64,000 bases of DNA, taken from assembly GCF_000372725.1 (NCBI RefSeq), contig NW_005200911.1, forward strand, positions 45,550-109,549, read 5' to 3'. The stretch is from Emiliania huxleyi CCMP1516 (lineage: Eukaryota > Haptophyta > Isochrysidales > Noelaerhabdaceae). Below are positions 57,610 through 64,000 of the stretch, one piece after another. Numbering within the stretch: position 1 is the stretch's first letter; each line of letters begins with the position of its first letter. The position numbers and the translations under genes were made by a program. The notes beneath the pieces are model-generated. The model made no database searches and was not told the origin of the DNA. It saw only the letters and a list, made by a program, of their open reading frames with translations.

Positions 57610-58440
57610 GTTAGACGTGCGGCCGCAGCGCGCCCGCCCCAGGCTCGGCGGTGCGCGCGTGTTAGCGAGAAAGTTGCGGGTAGAGCCGTTCCCGACTTGT
57701 CGAATGCGAGGCCTCTGCGACGAGTGCCAGTCGTGCTGCGGAGCCACGCCCTTCGAGCCGCGTCCCGTCGGCACTGTCCCCGAGTGGTCCCGCCTTGGCG
57801 GCACACACTCTCGACCAGGACAGTCCTGCTGACGGGAACGTGTCGCGCGCCGGCGACGGTTGCGGCGTGCTCGTTGTGAAGCCAAGATGGCACGACCACC
57901 GCCCTGCTTCGCAGACCGGGCAAGGAGGGGCCTGCTCCCGTTCCGCGAGGAACAGGAGGTCTCCCCCCCTCCCCCGGCCTAAGCAGCGGCGGGTGGAAGG
58001 CAGCCCCTTGAGTCGAGGGCGGCGCGACCATTGCCCTGCTCGCAACGGCCAGAGACCGAGGTCAGTGCAGATGGTCGCGCCGCCCCGCTCCGCCCCGCCC
58101 GCCGCCGCGCCGCGCCGCCGCCCGATGATTATTAAGTAATTATTAATTAACAAATAATTAATGACCCCACCCGCCGCCGCGCCGCCCCGCCCTGCGCCGC
58201 CCGCTGCCTCGCCGCGCCGCCGCCTCGCGCTGCCCGCCGCCGCGCCGCTCCGCCGCCCGAGGATTAATATTTAATAATTATTACCCGATTAATAACGTGT
58301 GTGCGTTTGTGTGTGTGTGTCTGTGTGTTTGCCTGATGGCAGGGAAGTCCAAGGCAGCGGCGAGCGGCACGTGGCGTCGGCGACGTACTCAGGACACGAT
58401 GGCGAAGCCCACAGCGCAGCATGCGCGGCAGCAGCTCGCC
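57610..58440 (-). repeat. Inverted ~850-bp duplication, right arm
   Basis: Reverse-complement partner of 38709-39560. The AT/GC island block is at 58080-58285 and the GT microsatellite at 58296-58332. The boundary with unique DNA is at about 57610 (left) and 58440 (right). No target duplication could be identified at either copy. Confidence 0.85.
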
Positions 58441-58597
58441 GGCGGCCCGCGTACTCGACCCCTAAATAAACTCAAAGTCCACCACAGCCTCCAGCCACCG
58501 CCTCCACCCTCGAGCCGCCACCGCTGCCGCTCTTGACGCCGCCCACCGCGTCAGATTCCAGCGACGCGCGCGGTGATCCGAGTCGCAGAGCCGCGCC

Positions 58598-58621
58598 GCA
58601 CCAGCAGCAGCATCAGCGCCA

Positions 58622-58654
<33 letters not shown>

Positions 58655-58662
58655 CCAGAGAG
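58598..58662 (+). repeat. (CAG)n-rich trinucleotide tract
   Basis: CAGCAGCAGCATCAGCGCCA then CAGCAGCAGCAGCAGCAGCA. It is not within a supported gene; frames through it are Gln, Ser or Ala runs. Confidence 0.85.
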
Positions 58663-58973
58663 AGAAGAGCGCCTGCCGCTCTCACGCAGCCCGCAATCCG
58701 CCTGCCGTGCGCGATCGACGCTCGCAGACCTCCGCGTAGTGCACCGCGCAGTCTCCTCGAGGACCAACGCAGTCCAATCCAGCAGTGCAGGATGATGTAC
58801 AGCAGTGCAGCATGAGGCGCCCGCAGAAGCGCTCGCAGAGCGGCGCGCAGCACCGCGCACGCCACGCCGTGGATGGTCGTGCTGTGCGAGCACTAGGGTT
58901 AAAAATTCTTAGATAATGCGCCCCCCCGAAATCAGGGAAGGCACACGTCACACGACCACCTCCACGCCACACT
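58663..58973. other. Upstream of ERp29, no gene seen
   Basis: Promoter region of the ERp29 gene. TTAAAAATTCTTAGATAATG at 58899-58918 is the only AT-rich part. Confidence 0.4.
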
Positions 58974-60429
58974 ATGTCCATCGTCTCTCTCCTCCTCGCG
59001 CCGACGCTCGGCTACGTCGACCGCGGCATTCTCAAGGCTCCACCTGCCCGAGCTAGAGACCTCTCCCCATCTCTCCCCATCTCTCCGCCCGCCAGGCTCC
59101 ACCTGCCCGAGCTAGAGACCTCTCCCCATCTCTCCCCACCTCTCCGCCCGCCAGCTCGACAACACCACGTTCGACAAGATCGTCGACGGCTCCCGCGCTG
59201 TCATTGTCCGCTTTGACAAGGAGTATGCGTATGGCGACGAGGTGGCCCACCCTTCCCTGCCGCCGCCGTGCGCTTGCGATCGTGGTGAGCCCGCCGCCGC
59301 CGCCGCTCACAGCACGACGCGTGGAAGGACTTCGCAAAGAAGGTTGGCGAGTCGTCCGCCTCGCTGCTGAGCTGCGACGTCGGCGTGTCGGAGTATGGCG
59401 ACAAGGACAATGCCGACATTGCTGAGCGCTTCTCCATTAAGACGGACGACTTCCCGCAGTACCGTCTCTGGCTCAAGGCGCGCGGCAGCGGCAGCGGGCG
59501 CCTGGGGGGTTCTGCCCGCCTCCTCCCCGCCTGAGCTCTGACGCGTCTGGCCCGTGCCTTCGGGCATCCCGCTTCAGGGCTCGGGCTCCGACAAGTCGCC
59601 GGTGGTCTACAGCGGCGAGAAGAAGAGCGACGCGTTCCTGCGGTTCGTGCAGGAGAAGGCGGGTGTGTGGATCGGCTTGCCGGGGCAGGTCAAGGAGCTC
59701 GACGCGATCGCGAAGAAGTTTGGCACCGCAGCAGACAAGACGGGGTTGGTGGCAGAGGCAAAGGCGCTTGGCATGAGCGACGAGGCGCGCCGGCCTAGGG
59801 ACGCGGAGGGTGAGGGAGACGGGCGTGTAGGGCGGCGGCGTGCTGGCTGCAATCACTGGGGGCGGCGCCCCTCCCCCCCGGGCGCACACAGCTTCGCACG
59901 CACGCGACACCGTCCGACCTCTCCACACGACAAGAGGTGTCTCTGACGAGGTACCCGGATCTGGGGGGCTGGGCGACCAGGGCTGGCCGCGGAGTCGCGA
60001 GCGCGCAGCGATTACGCGGCTCAAACAGCCTGCTGGAGCACACACCACCCTCACAAACACCGCACTACCACAGCACACCATGTGTAAAGCACCGTCCACT
60101 GAGCTGCCTTCACGCCGGCCCGATGCGCACGCCGTCACACCGCGCCCGGCCGCGGAGCAGGCGGCCAAGTACTACCTCAAGGTGATGGACAAGGCGGCGG
60201 CCGACGGCGGCTTCATCAGCAAGGAGACGGCGCGCTTGCAAAAGATGATTGACGACGGTGCGGGCCCTCCCCCGTCCCCCGTCCCCCGTCCCCCGCCCTC
60301 AGCTACCCTCACACGGCGTGAGACCTCGCGCGCCCCCAACACATCCACGGCTCGTCCGCAGGCTCCGTCAAGCCGGCCAAGAAGGAGCAGTTCGGGCGCC
60401 GGCTCAACGTGCTCTCGTCGTTTGCGTAG
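58974..60429 (+). CDS. ERP29: ERp29-like endoplasmic-reticulum secretion factor
   Basis: ERp29 (Windbeutel in flies) is a redox-inactive PDI relative that helps secretory proteins leave the ER. Six exons join cleanly: 58974-59036, 59155-59241, 59313-59477, 59578-59784, 60161-60257 and 60362-60429 (228 aa). The introns are GC-AG (59037-59154, 59478-59577, 59785-60160) or GT-AG (59242-59312, 60258-60361). The thioredoxin-fold part gives LDNTTFDKIVDGSRAVIVRF and DKEYAYGDE (the family's FD..YaYG), then SCDVGVSEYGDKDNADIAER and DDFPQYRLWLK. The C-terminal helical domain gives AAKYYLKVMDKAAADGGFIS, ETARLQKMIDDG and KKEQFGRRLNVLSSFA. The leader MSIVSLLLAPTLGYV is short but hydrophobic. No KDEL-type retrieval signal is present: the chain ends SSFA. 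Confidence 0.9.
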
Positions 60430-61341
60430 AGCGGCCATGGCCCCCCTCTCCGCGGCGGCGGCGGCGGGGAGTACGAGTAGGCCGCCATAGGAGAGGCTGC
60501 CGCTGCGGGCCTTCAGTAGGAGTGTGTGTGGCTGTGCTTGCGCGGGGGATGATGGGGAGCGGAGAGGTGCTTGTGCGCGGCGGGAGATGACACACGCAAG
60601 TTGCAATTTCAAGTTCGGGAGCGGGCGCGAGAGGTGCGAGGTGTGGCTGGCATGGGGTGGCTGGCATCTCTTGGTTGGTTCAGGATTCAACATAACAGTT
60701 ACCAGGCGCGAACATCTCTGTATGGGGCAGCGCTACGGCCGGTACGGGGGGCGCGGCGTGCGCGGCCGCCCGTGCGCCGTGGCGCGTGTGGGCAGCTCAC
60801 GTCGCCAGCACTCTGGGGGGGGACGGGCTCGACGCAAGTATGGCATGAGAGGGGGCACTGGACGAAAGCACAGTCAAAGTGGGCGCGGCACTCCGCGTTG
60901 AGGGCGACGGAACGGGACAAGAGAGCAAGTGGACGAGACAAATCACGCACAAAGACGAGCAAGAGCGGCAAGTAGATACCCGGCGGCGGGGAGCGGTCCC
61001 GGCGATGCAGGGGTGCAAGGGGTGAATGTTACACGGCGCGCGGTCGCTCAGACCCCAAAGCGCTCGGGGTCCGGGCCTGCGCCTGGCCTCCCCTCGAGCA
61101 CGTTCGCGCGCTCGAGCTTCCAGCACTTGACGTGCCTGGAGGGGATCGGGGAGGGCGTGGCGGGGCGAGGGTGTGGGGACGTGAGAGGGGGGGGGCGGGG
61201 GGGGTGAGGAACGGAGGAAGTGCAGGCGTGGGCCTAGGGCGTGAGGACGTGAGGCGTGAGGGCGTGAGGGCGTGAGGGCGTGATGACACGTGCGGGTGTG
61301 TGGCGCTGAGGCGTGTTGGCGTGAGGAGGGGAGGGCGAGGG
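60430..61341. other. Intergenic region with GTGAGGGC repeats
   Basis: No supported gene. A GTGAGGGC/GTGAGGAC tandem repeat lies at about 61238-61282, and a G-run (GGGGGGGGCGGGGGGGGTGA) at 61188-61207. Downstream of ERp29 and of the convergent methyltransferase gene. Confidence 0.5.
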
Positions 61342-62559
61342 CTACCCAGTCATCTGCTCGAAGGTGGAGAGGCTCCAGCCGCCGCGCATGTTGACGACGC
61401 TCTCGACGTCCTCCTGCATCCCCTTGAGATACGACGGGACGTACGGCTCGCCCGCGAGGAACGCCGTCGCCTGCGCCTTACGCAGCGGGTCTTGCAGCAG
61501 CAGCAGCTTGTACTTTGGGTCGATGTCGGCGATCAGCACATACTTGCGCGCGATGCGCGCCGCGTTGCGGAGCACGCGCCGCCGCGCCGCCTGCGAGGGA
61601 GCAATCCGCGAATGGGAGCTGGCGGTGAGCGGCCCGACGGGGGCACCCCGTGGCGAGTTCTCTCTGCGTAGGGAGCGCTAACGGAAGTGCTCGGAAGTGT
61701 CTCGGAAGGAAGGAGCCGCCTGCGGCATCTCGTGCGTCGCAAACATGACCGTCACGACGTCGAACGAGAAGGGCTCGCCGTAGCTCTCCGCGTTGCCCAC
61801 GCGGAAGAGCTTGCCCGGGTGCCTACGCCGCGCGGAGACCGGCTCACCGACTGCTTCCCGCCCCACGGCCGACTCGGGTGAAGGCCGCGGCGCGCACCAG
61901 AAGCGAGCGACGTCGACCATTTCCTCCGTCGCATCGACGCCGACGGCGCCGGGCGCGGTGCTGAAGCCGGTGCCGCAGCAGAGATCGAGCACGGTCCCGT
62001 CGCCCTTGATCTGCTTCAGGATCTCGTGCCTCACGTCCCGCCCACCGTAGCTCGTCCGGTCGATGATTGCGGTCGCGAGCGGCGACAAGAAGGCGTGCAT
62101 GCGGCCGCGGAAGCCGGTGTTTCCCCAGTTGTGGATGGGCGCTTGCTTCCAGTAGTAGTCTGCGTCCGTGCTCTTTGGCTCCACCGGTGCCACTGGCTTT
62201 GGTGCCACCGCCACTCTCCTCCACTGGCCCGCCGGCGGCCGCTGGTAGCGCTTTGCGCCATCCACGTAAACAACCATCCGCTTGGGGCGGATCTTTGCGC
62301 GCCCGCCCCGCACCTTGCTGAGCGACTCAGGCTGGTACTTTTGCACCAGGTCGGGGCGCGCGTTTGCCACCGTGGGTGGGATGTAGTAGGGAGCAAACGC
62401 CTTCTCAAAGAGCTCGGCGGGAGTCTTGTCGTAGCGCGGCCGCGGCGACGCGGCTGACGCGGCGCGAACGCGTGCAGCAGGCACGGTGCGGCGCGGAGCG
62501 ACGGCGCCACGAGCCAGCGCCAGCGCCGCGAGGGAGAGCAGCGCGGAGGAGAAGCCCAT
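61342..62559 (-). CDS. Plastid-type class I SAM-dependent methyltransferase
   Basis: Three exons: 62559-61898, 61822-61720 and 61590-61342 (337 aa). Introns are 61897-61823 (GT-AG, 75 bp) and 61719-61591 (GC-AG). Met 62559 begins MGFSSALLSLAALALARGAV followed by RRTVPAARVRAASAA, a signal-peptide-plus-transit leader typical of complex plastids. The Rossmann core is GTVLDLCCGTGFSTAPG (motif I), VGVDATEEMVDVARF (motif II), SFDVVTVMFATHEMPQ (motif IV) and AARIARKYVLIADIDPKYK (motif VI). Upstream of the core is a Lys/Arg-rich helix with KTPAELFEKAFAPYYIPP. It resembles broad plastid methyltransferases with no assigned substrate. The first intron is in frame and stopless, so its retention adds 25 residues between motifs II and III. 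Its promoter and leader are duplicated at 63536-63830. Confidence 0.85.
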
Positions 62560-62761
62560 ATCGGGACCGGCGTACAACTCGTAGTTTGGACGGGTCGGGG
62601 GTATGGTGGCACCGTTCTCTTGGGGTGGTGATCAGGATGCTTCCAAGAAGACTCCGGGCCCGAAAAGAATTCAACACGCGCCGTCCCCCCCTCCCCCCTG
62701 GCATGCGTGTCTTCTTTTGGGCAAAGCGGCGTCGGAGGTGCCGACATGCATCGGGGGTTGG
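62468..62761. repeat. Duplicated segment: methyltransferase 5' end, original copy
   Basis: ~295 bases covering codons 1-30 of the methyltransferase and ~200 bases of upstream sequence are repeated almost exactly at 63536-63830, about 1.07 kb away in the same orientation. Confidence 0.92.
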
Positions 62762-63535
62762 TGGCAGCGTGGCCGTCCTCCCTGCCCTCCTTTCTTTTCT
62801 TCTTTCTTGTTCTCGCTCCCACAGTCCCACTCCGGGTTACGCCCCCCCCCCCCCCCACCCCACCCCACCACCACCCCAAACACACACACACCTCCTCCGC
62901 CAGGCATCCACACCTCGCGGCAAGTACTCGAGTAGTCGACGACCCAGGGCAGCTGTATTGATTGATGGGAAGGCGAAACACAGTCCGACCAACGACTGGG
63001 ACACCAACGCGGTATGGGTGGACGCTAGCTGTACCTTCGAGATTTTTTGAAGGCCAACCAGAAATCACGACGGTCACAGTGATTTGGGCTCGGCATTCTC
63101 TCTTCTACCTTCGTGAGGATCGAGAGGGAAGGGGGCGGCGGGGGGGGCGGGGGGGAGGCTGGGTTATCCTGGCTTCGAGAGTCGACGCGGGCTCTCTCGG
63201 CTACGGGGCCGGCCCCAGCTTCGGCTGAGGCATGGGCTGAGGGCTGACAAGCTGACGAGCCCAACCAAATCACTGTGAGAGTCGTGATTGATTTCTTGGC
63301 TTCGTGGGTCGGCGTCAAAGACAAATGAAGGCTTCCACTTTCTGGTGTGCTGGCGATCCAGCAAGAACATGATGTGGCGGCGGCGTGCTAGTCCTTGACA
63401 ACAGCTGAGCGTACCGCCACGTGCTTGGTCCTTCAACGAACTCGTCGCAAGTTGTGGGTCGTGCGTCCTCGTCGACCCTAGTCCACGCGGGTTAAAAGGT
63501 GATCAGCTCTCCCGCCGCTCAAATCCTGTGGTATA
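62762..63535. other. Intergenic spacer rich in dispersed repeats
   Basis: Holds a C-run with CACACACA (62847-62893), GGACACCAACGCGGTATGGG (62998-63017, also at 57150), a reverse-complement R1 relative (63038-63090), a G-run (63136-63153) and the second R1 copy (63187-63300). No gene. Confidence 0.6.
63187..63300 (+). repeat. Dispersed repeat R1 (copy 2)
   Basis: Matches 1777-1880: GGCTCTCTCGGCTACGGGGC, CAGCTTCGGCTGAGG, GCTGACAAGCTGACGAGCCC and CACTGTGAGAGTCGTGATT. An internal GGCTGAGG(CAT)GGCTGAGG duplication is peculiar to this copy. Confidence 0.75.
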
Positions 63536-63830
63536 CGCGTCCAGCAGGCACGGTGCGGCGCGGAGCGACGGCGCCACGAGCCAGCGCCAGCGCCGCGAGG
63601 GAGAGCAGCGCGGAGGAGAAGTGCCCATATCGGGACCGGCGTACAACTCGTAGTTTGGACGGGTCGGGGGTATGGTGGCACCGTTCTCTTGGGGTGGTGA
63701 TCAGGATGCTTCCAAGAAGACTCCGGGCCCGAAAAGAATTCAAGACGCGCCGTCCCCCCCTCCCCCCGGGCATGCGTGTCTTCTTTTGGGCAAAGCGGCG
63801 TCGGAGGTGCCGACATGCATCGGGGGTTGG
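63536..63830. repeat. Duplicated segment: methyltransferase 5' end, second copy
   Basis: Nearly identical to 62468-62761. In the minus-strand reading, two extra bases follow ATGGGC, so the ATG is out of frame with the SSALLSLAALALARGAV leader. The copy runs into unrelated sequence after the leader. It is thus a non-coding promoter copy or a truncated pseudogene 5' end. Confidence 0.9.
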
Positions 63831-64000
63831 GGTGATCTGAGATGACGTGGCGAACGCGGGACATCTAGGGAGCTGAACGTATCCGCAGGCGAAAAGGACG
63901 AGACGGATTCTTCAAGAAGACTCCAAAAGAATTCTGGTGCGAGCGCTGAGTCTTGTGCGAAAGAGAAATGGGATCTCAACACCTAAGACTCGTTCTACGT
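63831..64000. other. Window end, no gene seen
   Basis: Short stretch with two AAGAAGACTCC motifs (one at 63913, the other at 63714 in the duplicated segment). No ORF of note. Confidence 0.4.

Noticed and set aside
60521-60975. ORFs of 125-134 aa downstream of ERp29
   Set aside because: Overlapping frames on both strands with Gly/Arg-rich content and no motifs; probably UTR or intergenic sequence.
1-64000. Bacterial origin or contamination, suggested by UPF0126, RsmE and AlaX genes
   Set aside because: These genes contain spliceosomal-type introns that restore frame, and the leaders look organellar; they are nuclear genes of bacterial ancestry.

Overview
This window is nuclear DNA of a GC-rich eukaryote, most likely a unicellular alga with a complex plastid. 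A haptophyte is my best guess, by inference. The genes are short and intron-bearing. Several encode plausible plastid or secretory leader peptides. Most introns that I could fix by reading frame use GC-AG borders instead of GT-AG. A run of 100 N at 28844-28943 shows that this is a scaffold. I found no tRNA, rRNA, CRISPR or bacterial operon structure.

Layout. 1-2 kb: a foldback element and dispersed repeats. 2-5.9 kb: an Ala/Pro-rich membrane protein gene, a frameshifted SET-methyltransferase relic and a one-TM protein. 6.1-7.0 and 16.2-17.1 kb: two copies of one hAT-like non-autonomous transposon, each with perfect 8-bp target duplications. 7.1-10.8 kb: a UPF0126 membrane protein with an EF-hand between its halves, and a pseudokinase. 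12.4-16.0 kb: a sulfotransferase and a NOTUM/pectin-acetylesterase-like protein. 18-20.8 kb: an RsmE rRNA methyltransferase and an ALDH3 dehydrogenase. 21.2-23.2 kb: a hAT transposase relic and a Mutator-like element. 24.2-30.7 kb: a DUF3119 protein and a large NUGGC/SLIP-GC-like GTPase. 30.8-31.7 kb: a LINE fragment. 32.4-35.1 kb: two unrecognised proteins. 35.2-36.5 kb: an ORF fragment between CTGTCAGG arrays. 36.8-38.1 kb: an AlaX editing protein. 38.7-39.6 and 57.6-58.4 kb: arms of a large inverted duplication. 39.6-42.7 kb: three unrecognised proteins. 42.8-44.4 kb: a retroelement-like repeat with three truncated relatives elsewhere. 44.9-46.1 kb: S-adenosylmethionine decarboxylase. 46.7-47.2 kb: degenerate arrays. 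48-52 kb: a K+-channel fragment and a GT77 glycosyltransferase with a duplicated domain. 52.1-53.9 kb: repeats and a truncated F-box/LRR gene. 54-56.9 kb: a protein kinase and a TMEM53-like hydrolase. 59-62.6 kb: ERp29 and a plastid-type SAM methyltransferase, whose 5' end is duplicated at 63.5-63.8 kb.

The genes do not form one pathway. They are housekeeping, secretory and plastid genes interspersed with mobile DNA. The most striking signal is in the introns: of 42 I resolved, about 30 are GC-AG, and the first bases of the intron usually mirror the first bases of the next exon. In some introns this mirroring extends to 14-22 identical bases. This points to intron gain by tandem duplication or by an introner-like insertion with target duplication.
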